Shown piece by piece: positions 33,352-41,992 of a stretch of DNA of 64,000 bases. Numbering within the stretch: the first letter of the stretch is position 1; each line of letters opens with the position of its first letter. The DNA lies in the NCBI GenBank assembly GCA_963702105.1, contig OY969712.1, forward strand, positions 1,674,001-1,738,000, written 5' to 3'. Under the pieces are notes generated by a model, which saw only the letters and a program-made list of their open reading frames with translations, had not been told where the DNA came from and ran no database searches. Source of the DNA: ZC4RG20 sp963702105 (lineage in GTDB: Bacteria > Pseudomonadota > Gammaproteobacteria > Steroidobacterales > Rariloculaceae). Made by a program: the position numbers and the translations under genes.

Positions 33352-34667
33352 TTCCCGCGCCCGCCGTCGCGGTCGCGGTCGCGGTCGAGGTCGAGCCTCA
33401 GGAAGTGCGCGGCGCAGGAGATGCAGGGATCGTAATTGCGCACGATCTGCTCGCAGCGCGCGCGCAGCGCGTCATCCGGCGCGTCGAGGGCGCCGCCTAC
33501 GTAGGCCGCGAGATCGTCCTCGATGCTCGCCTGGTTCTGCGCCGTCGGCGGCACGATGCGGGCCTCGGCGATCGTCCCGTCGCCCTCGAGCCGATAGCGG
33601 TGATACAGCAGGCCCCGCGGCGCCTCGGTCGCGGCGCAGCCGACGGCCGCGCGCGGCTCGGCGGCGAGTGCCGGGCGGTCGGGCTCCGTGTAATCCGCGA
33701 TCAGCGCGAGTGCCTCGTCGCAGGCATGCAGCACCTCGACGGCGCGGACGACGATGCTGCGGTACGGATCGGCGCAAACGGTCCCGAGGCCGGCCTCGCG
33801 CGCGGCTTCCCGAGCCAAGTTCGAGAGCCGGTCGAAATTGAGGCTGTAGCGCGCGAGCGGACCCACGAGGTAGGCGCCCCCGCCGCGGCGCCGCGACTGC
33901 AGCGCCGTCGAGCGTTCGACGTGCTGCTCCTCGAACTCGCTCTCGTAGTCCGCGGCCGCGATGTCGAGGCCCGTGCTCGAGACGATCCGGCCCTCGTTGA
34001 GCGGGTATTCCTCGGGGTGGCGCAGCGCGACGAAGTCGTAGGGGCGCGCGGGCTCGGCCGGGAAATCGAAGCCGGCGACCCAGCGCACCGTCTCGAGGGC
34101 CGCGTCACGGGCGCGCTCGAGGCGCTCGGCCAGCGGCTCGAGCTCCCGGCGCTTCGGCACCCGATAAAAGCCCCCTATCCGGACGTTGATCGGGTGGATC
34201 TCGCGGCCGCCGAGCAGAGTCAGGATCTCGTTGCCGGTCTTCTTGAGCTCGAGGCCGCGGCGCAGCGCGTCGCCGTGCTCGCGCGCCATGGCCACGGCGC
34301 CGTCGAAGCCGAGGAAGTCGGGCGCGTGAAGCATGTAGATGTGCAAGGCATGGCTCTCGATCCATTCTCCGCAATACAGCAGCCGGCGCAGCGCGCGCAG
34401 CGGGCCCTCGACCCGGAGGCCCAGCGCGTTCTCCATCGCGTGGACGGCGCTCATCTGATAGGCGACGGGGCAGATGCCGCAGATTCGCGACGTGATGTCC
34501 GGCGCTTCGTCGAACTTGCGCCCGCGCAACAGTGCCTCGAAGAAGCGCGGCGGCTCGAAGATGCTGAGCTCGGCGCTCTCGATGGCGCCGTTGCGCACGA
34601 CGACACGGAACGCCCCTTCGCCCTCGACGCGCGCCATGTAGTCGACCTTGATCGTCTTACGCGCCAT
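33348..34667 (-). CDS. [NiFe] hydrogenase large (catalytic) subunit, group 3b-like
   Basis: Binds the NiFe(CN)2CO centre and catalyses H2 oxidation or evolution. 439 residues. L1 motif RICGIC has Cys63 and Cys66; L2 motif DPCISC has Cys415 and Cys418, with His421 three residues on. The 18 residues after His421 (FLRLDLDRDRDRDGGRGK) should be removed by the adjacent protease; a short hexanucleotide repeat encodes the Asp-Arg part. Length, motif wording and companion subunits match bidirectional NAD(P)-linked cytoplasmic hydrogenases (HydA/HyhL of sulfhydrogenases). No signal peptide; cytoplasmic. Confidence 0.94.
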   Translation of the reverse strand: MARKTIKVDYMARVEGEGAFRVVVRNGAIESAELSIFEPPRFFEALLRGRKFDEAPDITSRICGICPVAYQMSAVHAMENALGLRVEGPLRALRRLLYCGEWIESHALHIYMLHAPDFLGFDGAVAMAREHGDALRRGLELKKTGNEILTLLGGREIHPINVRIGGFYRVPKRRELEPLAERLERARDAALETVRWVAGFDFPAEPARPYDFVALRHPEEYPLNEGRIVSSTGLDIAAADYESEFEEQHVERSTALQSRRRGGGAYLVGPLARYSLNFDRLSNLAREAAREAGLGTVCADPYRSIVVRAVEVLHACDEALALIADYTEPDRPALAAEPRAAVGCAATEAPRGLLYHRYRLEGDGTIAEARIVPPTAQNQASIEDDLAAYVGGALDAPDDALRARCEQIVRNYDPCISCAAHFLRLDLDRDRDRDGGRGK

Positions 34668-34675
34668 GGCGAGTC

Positions 34676-35458
34676 CTACGCATCGTGGCGAGTGCTCTCG
34701 TCGCGGAACGCGGGCGCCGCCGCGTTGAACGTGCGGTAGACGCGGCGCAGCGCGTCGGCGTCCATCCCGAGGCCGGCCAGCGCGGCGCTCAGCGCGCCGG
34801 TATTCGCGGTTTCTTTCGGCCCGTAGCAGCCGTAGCAGCCGCGGTCGAACGAAGGGCAGATCGCGCCGCAGCCGGCGTGGGTGACGGGCCCGAGACACGG
34901 CTTTGCGCGCGCGACCATGACGCAGACGTTGCCCGCGCGCTTGCACTCGAGGCAGACGCTCTCGTCGGGCACGGCGGGCTTGCGCCCGGCGAGGTACGCG
35001 CCGATTACCTCGAGCAGCTGGCGCTTCGAGATCGGGCAGCCGCGCAGCTCGAAATCGACCGGCACGTGGGCGGCGATCGGCGTCGACGTCGCGAGCGTGC
35101 GGATGTATTCCGGGTGCGCATACACGGCCGCGGCGAACTCGCGCACGTCGGCGAAATTGCGCAGCGCCTGAATCCCGCCCGCCGTCGCGCAGGCGCCGAT
35201 CGTCACGAGCGTGCGCGCGCGGCGGCGGATGGCGAGGATTCGCTCCGCGTCGTGCGGCGTCGTGATCGAGCCCTCGACGAGCACGAGATCGTAGCGGCCC
35301 CGGTCCTCGGCCCGGCGCGCTTCGGGAAAATACGCGATTTCGATGGCGTCGGCGACGGCGAGCAGCTCGTCCTCGCAATCGAGCAGCGTGAGCTGACAGC
35401 CGTCGCAGGAGGCGAACTTGAAGACGCCGAGGCGCGGTCTGCGCCGACTTGCGGGCAT
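34676..35458 (-). CDS. [NiFe] hydrogenase small subunit, group 3b-like
   Basis: Electron-transfer subunit with the iron-sulfur chain next to the NiFe site. 260 residues, without the Tat signal of membrane uptake hydrogenases. Proximal cluster motif FASCDGCQLTLLD (Cys18, Cys21) plus IGACATAGG; the C-terminal part holds RGCPISK, VCLECKRAGNVC and GCGAICPSFDRGCYGCYGP for further clusters. Positioned 8 bp before the large-subunit gene, and its ATG is one base after the flavoprotein stop. Confidence 0.93.
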   Translation of the reverse strand: MPASRRRPRLGVFKFASCDGCQLTLLDCEDELLAVADAIEIAYFPEARRAEDRGRYDLVLVEGSITTPHDAERILAIRRRARTLVTIGACATAGGIQALRNFADVREFAAAVYAHPEYIRTLATSTPIAAHVPVDFELRGCPISKRQLLEVIGAYLAGRKPAVPDESVCLECKRAGNVCVMVARAKPCLGPVTHAGCGAICPSFDRGCYGCYGPKETANTGALSAALAGLGMDADALRRVYRTFNAAAPAFRDESTRHDA

Positions 35459-35459
35459 G

Positions 35460-36308
35460 TCAGAGCTCCTTGTGCGCGAGCAGCTCGCGCACCCGATCGT
35501 AGCGGAAAACCGGGCCGTCGCGGCAAACGAGCACGGGGCCGAGCTGACAGCGGCCGCAGAGCGCGACCGCGCATTTCATATTGCGCTCGAGCGAGACGTG
35601 AATGGACGCGTCCGGAACCCCCGCATCCCGAAGCGCGGCGACCGCGAAGCGCATCATGATCTCCGGCCCGCAGACGAACGCGGCCGTGCGTGCGGGCTCG
35701 CGGACAGCGGGCGGGACGAGCCGGGTCACGACGCCGACGTGGCCGCGCCAGTCGGCCTCGGCATGGTCCACCGTGACCTCGACCGCGAAGCGCCGCGCCC
35801 AGCGCGTGAGCTCGCCGCGATAGAGCCGTTCGGCCGGGCCGCGTGCGCCGTAGAGCAACGTCAACGACCGCGCGCGCCCGCGTCCGGCTAGGCCGTAGAT
35901 CGCGGGACGCAGCGGCGCGAGGCCGAGGCCGCCGGCGACGACGAGCGCGTCGCGCCCCTCGGCCGCTTCCAGCGGCCAGCCCGTTCCGAACGGGCCCCGC
36001 AGCCCGAGCGCGTCGCCGGGCCGCAGCTCGGCGAGCGCGGCCGAGACGGCGCCTACGGCGCGCAAGGTGTGCACGAGACGCTCCGGAGTGCCCGCGTCGC
36101 CGCTCAGGCTGACCGGAATCTCGCCGACGCCGAAGGCCGTGAGCATGTTGAATTGCCCCGGCCGAAACGCGGCGAGACGGTCTTCGGGCGCGATCTCGAG
36201 CGTCACGACGCCGGGCGCGTCGCGGCGCCGGGCCAGCACGCGCGCAATGCCGGGCAGCAGGGGCTCGGACACCCGGGCCGCGGGCCGACCGTCAGCCGGG
36301 ATGGCCAT
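35460..36308 (-). CDS. Hydrogenase FAD/NAD(P)-binding subunit (HydG-like)
   Basis: Diaphorase subunit that links the hydrogenase to NAD(P)H, resembling dihydroorotate dehydrogenase electron-transfer protein. 282 residues. FAD motif PGQFNMLTAFGVGEIPVSLSG, pyridine nucleotide motif VVAGGLGLAPLRPAIY and the C-terminal [2Fe-2S] cysteine set KCAVALCGRCQLGPVLVC. ATG 36308 lies inside the end of the cNMP-fold gene (17-base overlap). Together with the four-cluster HydB-like protein it defines the tetrameric group 3b layout. Confidence 0.92.
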   Translation of the reverse strand: MAIPADGRPAARVSEPLLPGIARVLARRRDAPGVVTLEIAPEDRLAAFRPGQFNMLTAFGVGEIPVSLSGDAGTPERLVHTLRAVGAVSAALAELRPGDALGLRGPFGTGWPLEAAEGRDALVVAGGLGLAPLRPAIYGLAGRGRARSLTLLYGARGPAERLYRGELTRWARRFAVEVTVDHAEADWRGHVGVVTRLVPPAVREPARTAAFVCGPEIMMRFAVAALRDAGVPDASIHVSLERNMKCAVALCGRCQLGPVLVCRDGPVFRYDRVRELLAHKEL

Positions 36309-36753
36309 AGACGTCGAGGATCTGCATGCGCGTGCCCTGCAATCGCTCTATCAGCGTCGGCACGACGCGCTTCATGAGCGCGTAGCCCACGTCGTGGTCG
36401 CGCTCGCATTCCTCGCGGATTCCGCGCGCGTCGAACGCGATGGCCTGCGTCGGCGCGACGGCGCGTGCATCGTAGGCCCAGCGGTAGGGCGGGATGAGCC
36501 ACGAGACGCCCACGATTTCGCCGGGGCCGAGCGTCTGGAAGGTTTTCGTCCCGTGGCCCGCGGCCGTGATCTCGAGCGCGACGCGGCCTTCGCGCAGCAG
36601 ATAGAACTCCTCGGCCGTGCCGCCCTCGTGGAACAGATACTGCCCGGACTCGAAGGCGACCGGGTGCGCGCAGCCGCAGACGAGGCGGCAGAAGCTCGGC
36701 TCCACGCCGGCGAAGAACGGGTGCTCGCAGATGATGCGGTCGAGGTCCTGCAC
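36292..36753 (-). CDS. Cyclic-nucleotide-binding-fold protein without DNA-binding domain
   Basis: A 153-residue stand-alone cNMP-binding beta-roll (SGQYLFHEGGTAEEFYLLREG, then LGPGEIVGVSW), lacking the helix-turn-helix that Crp/Fnr regulators have. The phosphate-binding cassette is changed: after GE it reads IVGVSWLIPPYRW, so the usual FGE...RxA pattern is only partly kept and cAMP binding is doubtful. GTG start at 36753, one base after the previous stop. It is embedded among the structural genes and probably acts on the enzyme rather than on DNA (inference). Confidence 0.8.
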   Translation of the reverse strand: MQDLDRIICEHPFFAGVEPSFCRLVCGCAHPVAFESGQYLFHEGGTAEEFYLLREGRVALEITAAGHGTKTFQTLGPGEIVGVSWLIPPYRWAYDARAVAPTQAIAFDARGIREECERDHDVGYALMKRVVPTLIERLQGTRMQILDVYGHPG

Positions 36754-36754
36754 T

Positions 36755-37894
36755 TCAGTCGCCGGCGCCGCGCACGCCGCCGTCGGCGGCCGCGATCGCG
36801 CGCACTTCCTCCGTAATGTCGATGCCCACGGGACACCAGGTGATGCAGCGGCCGCAGCCCACGCAGCCCGAGCTGCCGAACTGATCGTGCCAGGTCGAGA
36901 GCTTGTGCGTCATCCATTGGCGATAGCGCGAGCGCGTGCTCGAGCGCACGCTGCCGCCGTGCACGTAGGAGAAGTCCGCCGTGAAGCACGACTCCCAGCG
37001 GCGGGTGCGCTCGAATTCGTCGCCCGCGAGCGCGCTCGTGTCCTCGACAGTCGTGCAGAAGCACGTCGGGCAGACCATCGTGCAGTTGCCGCAGGCGAGG
37101 CAGCGCTCGGCGACGTCCTGCCAGCGCGGGTGTTCGAGGTTGCGCGCGAGCAGCGCGGCGACGCCCGACTCGGGCATGCTGCGGCCCATCGAGGCGGCTG
37201 TGCCGGCGACGACGGCCTCGGCCGCGGCACGGTCGGGCGCGCCCGCCGGCCGGCTCGGCAGCGCCAGGAGGACTTCGCGGCCGATTTCCGAGCCCGCTTC
37301 GGCGAGCAGACCGCCGCCGGCCTCGGCGGGCAGCTCGGTCAGAGCGAGATCGAAGCCGGTCTCGGCCTTCGGGCCCGTGCCCATGGAGACGCAGAAGCAC
37401 GTACCGCCCGCGGTAGAGCAGTTCACGGCCACGAGAAAGGCCCCCTCGCGGCGCGCGCCATAGTGGCGGTCCTTGTGCGGCCCGCCGAGGAACACGCGGT
37501 CCTGAATCGCGATGGCCGCGAGCTCGCAGGCGCGCACGCCGATGAACGCATAGGGACGCGGCGGATCGCCGGCGGGCGCGAGGTCGACCGCGCCGCCGTC
37601 GCGCCGGCCGCGCCACAGCGGCAGCCGCGGCGGGTGCAGCAGACGCTTCCACGACTGCGGCCCGACTGCGTAGCCGAACAACGCATCGTCGCGGCGCGGC
37701 ACGAGCCGATACCGGCCAGCCTCCTGCTCGTCGGTCCAGCCCTTCGGCAGCTCGGCGACGGATTCGATCTCGTCGTAGACGATCGCGCCTTCGCGGATCG
37801 TCGGACCGACGACGCAGTAACCTCGTCGGCCGAGCTCGCGCAGCAGGGCGTCGAGTCCCTGCGCGTCGATGACCGCGTCGTGGGGGATGTCCAT
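36755..37894 (-). CDS. Hydrogenase 4Fe-4S dicluster subunit (HydB-like)
   Basis: Iron-sulfur subunit passing electrons between the small subunit and the flavoprotein. 379 residues. Two cluster motifs close the protein: CLACGNCTMVCPTC and CVGCGRCITWCPVG. The N-terminal two thirds match the group 3b beta subunit (IGVRACELAAIAIQDRVFL; VNCSTAGGTCFC). First gene of the 11-gene minus-strand operon that runs to 27771 with gaps of 8 bp or less. ATG 37894 is followed by DIPHDAVID. Confidence 0.92.
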   Translation of the reverse strand: MDIPHDAVIDAQGLDALLRELGRRGYCVVGPTIREGAIVYDEIESVAELPKGWTDEQEAGRYRLVPRRDDALFGYAVGPQSWKRLLHPPRLPLWRGRRDGGAVDLAPAGDPPRPYAFIGVRACELAAIAIQDRVFLGGPHKDRHYGARREGAFLVAVNCSTAGGTCFCVSMGTGPKAETGFDLALTELPAEAGGGLLAEAGSEIGREVLLALPSRPAGAPDRAAAEAVVAGTAASMGRSMPESGVAALLARNLEHPRWQDVAERCLACGNCTMVCPTCFCTTVEDTSALAGDEFERTRRWESCFTADFSYVHGGSVRSSTRSRYRQWMTHKLSTWHDQFGSSGCVGCGRCITWCPVGIDITEEVRAIAAADGGVRGAGD

Positions 37895-38068
37895 GGGGAT
37901 GTATGCTCCGGAGAACGCCGCGCGCTTGCAAGCCCGCAGCGCTGCGCCTCATGCTACCTCGGGTAAGTACATTTCACGATTGCGGTTCGCCCACGAGCCG
38001 CTACCTTCGTCGTCGCCTTCCGCGCCCAGGCGCGGGCAGGAGCGCCACTCGCAGATGAGGAGCCGTTC
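37895..38068. promoter_or_regulatory. Divergent promoter region, hydrogenase operon / PEP synthase
   Basis: 174 bp carry the promoters of the hydrogenase operon (minus) and ppsA (plus), so shared control is possible. The ppsA ribosome site TGAGGAG is near 38057. I see no convincing FNR box, sigma-54 element or -35/-10 pair. Confidence 0.4.
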
Positions 38069-40498
38069 GTGAAACAGGAGCTGTCCCCGGTCGTTTGGTT
38101 CGAAGAGCTCGGGCGGGCCGATGTCCCGCGCGTCGGCGGCAAGAACGCCTCGCTCGGCGAGCTCATCTCTCGCCTCGGTGCGCGCGGGATCAGCGTGCCG
38201 GCAGGGTTCGCCACCACAGCGGACGCTTACCGGCATTTTCTCGCGGCGAACGGTCTCGAGCGGCGCATCGCGGAAACGCTCGGCGGGCTCGAGGCCGGGC
38301 GGCGCAGCCTGGCCGAGACGGGCGACGCGATCCGCAAGGACTTTCTGCACGCCGAGTGGCCGCCCGAGCTCGCCGACGGCATCGTCGCGGCCTATCGCGA
38401 GCTCTGTCGCCGGACGGGCGTCGACGACGCCGATGTCGCGGTGCGCTCCAGCGCGACGGCCGAGGACCTGCCCGACGCGAGCTTCGCCGGCCAGCAGGAG
38501 ACCTACCTCAACGTGCGCGGCGAGCGCGCGTTGCTCGACGCGTGCCGGCGCTGCTACGCATCGCTGTTCACGGATCGCGCGATCAGCTACAGGCAGGCCA
38601 AGGGCTTCGACCATATGAAGGTCGCCTTGTCCGTCGGCGTGCAGCGCATGGTGCGCTCGGACCGCGGCGGCGCAGGCGTCATGTTCTCGATCGACACCGA
38701 GACCGGCTTCGACAAGATCGTGCTCATCAACGCGGCGTGGGGGCTCGGCGAGAACGTCGTGCAGGGCGCCGTCGATCCCGACGAGTACGAGGTCTTCAAG
38801 CCTTTGCTCGACCGCACGGATCTCGTGCCGATCATCGAGAAGGCGCGCGGCGAGAAGGCCCAGAAGATGATCTACACGGAAGATCCGGCTCAGCCGACCA
38901 AGAACGTACCGACCTCGAAGGCCGAGCGCCAGTCCTTCGTGCTCGCCGACGAGGAGATACTCGCGCTCGCGCGGTGGGCCTGCCTCATCGAGCAGCACTA
39001 CGGCATGCCGATGGACATGGAGTGGGCCAAGGACGGGCGCACAGGGGAGCTCTTCATCGTGCAGGCGCGCCCGGAGACAGTGCAGGCCCGGCGCGAAGCC
39101 GCTTCGCTCAAGTCGTACCGGCTCGCGAGCCGCGGCCGGCTGCTCGCGCAGGGCCTCGCAATCGGCGACGCGGTCGTGGCCGGCAAGGTCTGCGTGCTCG
39201 AGAGTGCGCGCGACATCGGTCGATTCGTGGACGGCGCCGTGCTCGTTACCGGTATCACGGATCCGGACTGGGTGCCGATCATGAAGCGGGCCGCGGCCAT
39301 CGTAACCGACCATGGCGGGCGCACCTCGCACGCGGCCATCGTGAGCCGCGAGCTCGGGCTGCCGGCGATCGTCGGCACGGGCAATGCGACCGAAGTGCTG
39401 CACGACGAGGAGGCCGTCACCGTCTCGTGCGCCGAGGGCGATCAGGGTTTCGTCTACGAGGGCACGGCGAAGTACGAGGTCGAGGCGCTCGATCTCGACC
39501 GTATCCCCGCGACGCGCACCCGCATCATGCTGAACCTCGCCAACCCGTCGGCGGCGTTCCGCTGGTGGCGGCTGCCGGCCGACGGCGTCGGGCTCGCGCG
39601 CATGGAGTTCGTCATCAACAACCACATCAAGGTCCACCCGATGGCCCTCGTCGGCTATGACGGCCTGCGCGACGAGGACGCGAAGCGGCGCATCGCAGAG
39701 CTCACGGGCGGCTATGCGGACCGGACGGAGTATTTCGTCGAACGCCTCTCGCGCGGTCTCGGCCGTATCGCCGCGGCGCATTATCCGAACCCCGTCATTG
39801 TGCGCATGAGTGACTTCAAGACGAACGAGTACGCGAACCTGCTCGGCGGCGCTGAGCTCGAGCCCAAGGAAGAGAACCCGATGCTGGGTTTCCGCGGTGC
39901 CTCGCGCTACTACTCCCCGCGCTACCGCGCAGGCTTTGCGCTCGAGTGCCGCGCGATCCGGCGGCTGCGCGAGTCCATGGGCTTCGACAACGTCGTCGTC
40001 ATGATCCCGTTCTGCCGCTCGAGGAAGGAGGCCGACCGCGTGCTCGAGGTCATGGCCGAGAACGGGCTCGAGCGCGGCCGCGGCGGCCTCGAGGTCTACG
40101 TCATGTGCGAGATCCCTTCGAACGTCGTGCTGGCCCGCGAGTTCGCCCGCCGCTTCGACGGCTTCTCAATCGGCTCGAACGACCTGACCCAGCTCACGCT
40201 CGGCGTCGACCGCGACTCGGAAGCGCTCGCCGAGCTCTTCGACGAGCAGGACGAGGCCGTCGAGTGGATGATCCGCACGGTCATCGAAGCGGCCGGCCGC
40301 GCGGGCGCCAAGATCGGGCTCTGCGGACAGGCGCCGAGCGACCACCCGCAGTTCGCCGAGTTTCTCGTCCAATGCGGCATCGACTCGATCTCGGTGAGCC
40401 CGGACAGCTTCGTCTCGGTCAAGCGCCGGGTCGCTGCGGCGGAGGCGGCGCTCGGGCCCTCGGGCGCCGCGGACGAGCTCGGGCCCGCGGTGAGCTGA
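38069..40498 (+). CDS. ppsA: Phosphoenolpyruvate synthase
   Basis: Converts pyruvate plus ATP to PEP, AMP and phosphate, the gluconeogenic entry step. 809 residues, standard. N-terminal ATP-grasp domain (VGGKNASLGEL; RSSATAEDLPDASFAGQQ), swivelling phosphohistidine domain with the catalytic His in GGRTSHAAIVSRELG, and C-terminal PEP/pyruvate barrel (GSNDLTQLTLGVDRDS; LCGQAPSD). GTG 38069 has TGAGGAG upstream. Divergent from the hydrogenase operon. No PpsR regulatory protein is seen next to it. Confidence 0.96.
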   Translation: MKQELSPVVWFEELGRADVPRVGGKNASLGELISRLGARGISVPAGFATTADAYRHFLAANGLERRIAETLGGLEAGRRSLAETGDAIRKDFLHAEWPPELADGIVAAYRELCRRTGVDDADVAVRSSATAEDLPDASFAGQQETYLNVRGERALLDACRRCYASLFTDRAISYRQAKGFDHMKVALSVGVQRMVRSDRGGAGVMFSIDTETGFDKIVLINAAWGLGENVVQGAVDPDEYEVFKPLLDRTDLVPIIEKARGEKAQKMIYTEDPAQPTKNVPTSKAERQSFVLADEEILALARWACLIEQHYGMPMDMEWAKDGRTGELFIVQARPETVQARREAASLKSYRLASRGRLLAQGLAIGDAVVAGKVCVLESARDIGRFVDGAVLVTGITDPDWVPIMKRAAAIVTDHGGRTSHAAIVSRELGLPAIVGTGNATEVLHDEEAVTVSCAEGDQGFVYEGTAKYEVEALDLDRIPATRTRIMLNLANPSAAFRWWRLPADGVGLARMEFVINNHIKVHPMALVGYDGLRDEDAKRRIAELTGGYADRTEYFVERLSRGLGRIAAAHYPNPVIVRMSDFKTNEYANLLGGAELEPKEENPMLGFRGASRYYSPRYRAGFALECRAIRRLRESMGFDNVVVMIPFCRSRKEADRVLEVMAENGLERGRGGLEVYVMCEIPSNVVLAREFARRFDGFSIGSNDLTQLTLGVDRDSEALAELFDEQDEAVEWMIRTVIEAAGRAGAKIGLCGQAPSDHPQFAEFLVQCGIDSISVSPDSFVSVKRRVAAAEAALGPSGAADELGPAVS

Positions 40499-40620
40499 AG
40501 TCCCGCGTCGGTGGCGACCGCCGACAACGAGACGGCCTCGAGTTGACGGGCGTCTCCCGCGCGCCCACCATCGGCGCGACGATGTGCGCCTCGAGGCGGG
40601 GTATGGCCACTTCCGGAAGC

Positions 40621-40974
40621 ATGAAGAATCAGCCGTTCGCGAGGAGGCTCGGCTTCGCGATCGCCGGTCTCAAGACGGCGCTGCGTTCGGAGGACAGCTT
40701 TCGGTTCCACGTCCTGGCAGGCTGTGCCGTCTTCGGGGTGCTGGTCTGGTGGCGCCCCGCGCCCATCTGGTGGGCCGTCGTGGCCGTGACAGTGGTTCTC
40801 GTGCTCGCGGCCGAGCTCGTGAACACGGCCGTCGAGCACCTCGCGGACCACCTGCATCCGGAGCAGCACCCGCAGATCAAGACGGTCAAGGACTGCGCGG
40901 CCGCGGCGGTGCTCGTCGCGAGCCTCGGCGCGCTGGCCGTTGCTGCGGCACTGCTGTTTGCCCTGATTCGATGA
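40621..40974 (+). CDS. dgkA: Diacylglycerol kinase, DgkA type
   Basis: Small inner-membrane enzyme that phosphorylates diacylglycerol to recycle it from lipid and glycan synthesis. 117 residues, three helices. Signature AELVNTAVEHLADHLHPE contains the catalytic Glu region, preceded by SFRFHVLAG. ATG 40621 has GGAAG upstream; earlier in-frame starts (40581, 40603) would add residues not in the family. 122 bp after ppsA, same strand; convergent with the PAP2 gene. Both neighbours handle lipid phosphates. Confidence 0.93.
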   Translation: MKNQPFARRLGFAIAGLKTALRSEDSFRFHVLAGCAVFGVLVWWRPAPIWWAVVAVTVVLVLAAELVNTAVEHLADHLHPEQHPQIKTVKDCAAAAVLVASLGALAVAAALLFALIR

Positions 40975-41026
40975 GGAAGCGCAGTTCCGGGAAGCGCAGC
41001 GCCGCCCTGGCGCGCTGCGTGTCGAT

Positions 41027-41920
41027 TCAGCGCAGCGGGACGTTGTAGCTCAAGCGCATTCCGCCATCGGCGAGGGGCGACAGCGAAAGCGCGGCGACCG
41101 GGCCCGCGTAGCGGCGGTGCATGGCGAAGTGGGCCGAGGCGATGCCGATTGCCGCGCCCGCGACCGTATCGGAGAGCCAGTGGTCGCCGTGATTGAGGCG
41201 CTCGTAGGCCGTGCCGGCCGCGATGCCGTAGCCGAGCACGCGCCGGACCCAACGAAAGTGGTCGTTGCCGGATTCGGCCAGCACGGTCCCGATCGCAAAC
41301 GCGGCCGTCGTGTGCATCGAGGGAAAGGAGTCGCCCCCCGCGTGCCAGCGGCCCGCGTCCGAAGTCTGGAAGGGGCGCTCGCGGCCGGCCGCGTGATTCA
41401 AGACGAAAGCGGTCGCCGAGCCGAGGCCGGCCGCCTCGAGCATCGCGGCGGCCTCGCGGTGCCCGTCGGGGCTGCCGATGAGCGTCGCATAAACCCAGGT
41501 GCCCGCGAACGCGACGGCCGCGGGCAAGGCGTCTTCGAGGTCCTTGCGGTCGTGCGTGGTTCCAGGCGGCGGAACCGTGGTATCGAAGTGGGTGCGCACA
41601 CGGTCGTCGAATTGGTGGGTCGCAGCCACTGCCGCGAGGGCACTGCCGAACTTGATCCAATCCCGGCCGTCCCAACGGGCGGGTGCCGTGACGTAAGCGA
41701 CGATGTCGGCGCCGGCCCCGCGGTGCCCATCCACCGGGGCTTCGGCCGCGGTCGCGACGGACGTTGCGGACTGGGCCGCCGCGGGGCGAACGACCGAGGC
41801 GGCCACGGCCACGGCCGCGAGCAACGCGCAACCGGCGAGCCGCAGGCGCGGCGCGAGCACTCCCACGCGATGCGCCTTTTCGAGTCCGTCCCCCCCGCCA
41901 GAGCTCGTTTTCATTGTCAT
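41027..41920 (-). CDS. PAP2-superfamily phosphatase, exported
   Basis: Acid-phosphatase-like protein, likely acting on lipid phosphates at the membrane or in the periplasm. 297 residues from ATG 41920. An N-terminal hydrophobic signal (about 22-45, ending AAAQS) precedes the PAP2 core: GRERPF (motif 1), SFPSMHTTAAF (motif 2, catalytic His) and NHGDHWLSDTVAG (motif 3, nucleophilic His region). The C-terminal LSLSPLADGGMRLSYNVPLR resembles an outer-membrane strand end, an unusual feature for the family. Divergent from the START-domain gene. Confidence 0.87.
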   Translation of the reverse strand: MTMKTSSGGGDGLEKAHRVGVLAPRLRLAGCALLAAVAVAASVVRPAAAQSATSVATAAEAPVDGHRGAGADIVAYVTAPARWDGRDWIKFGSALAAVAATHQFDDRVRTHFDTTVPPPGTTHDRKDLEDALPAAVAFAGTWVYATLIGSPDGHREAAAMLEAAGLGSATAFVLNHAAGRERPFQTSDAGRWHAGGDSFPSMHTTAAFAIGTVLAESGNDHFRWVRRVLGYGIAAGTAYERLNHGDHWLSDTVAGAAIGIASAHFAMHRRYAGPVAALSLSPLADGGMRLSYNVPLR

Positions 41921-41992
41921 TTGATCGGCTCGCAAAGCGCGCATACTACCGCGAGTTTCGTTCCGGCGCTCGCGTAGGGTATCGTGCGCCGA

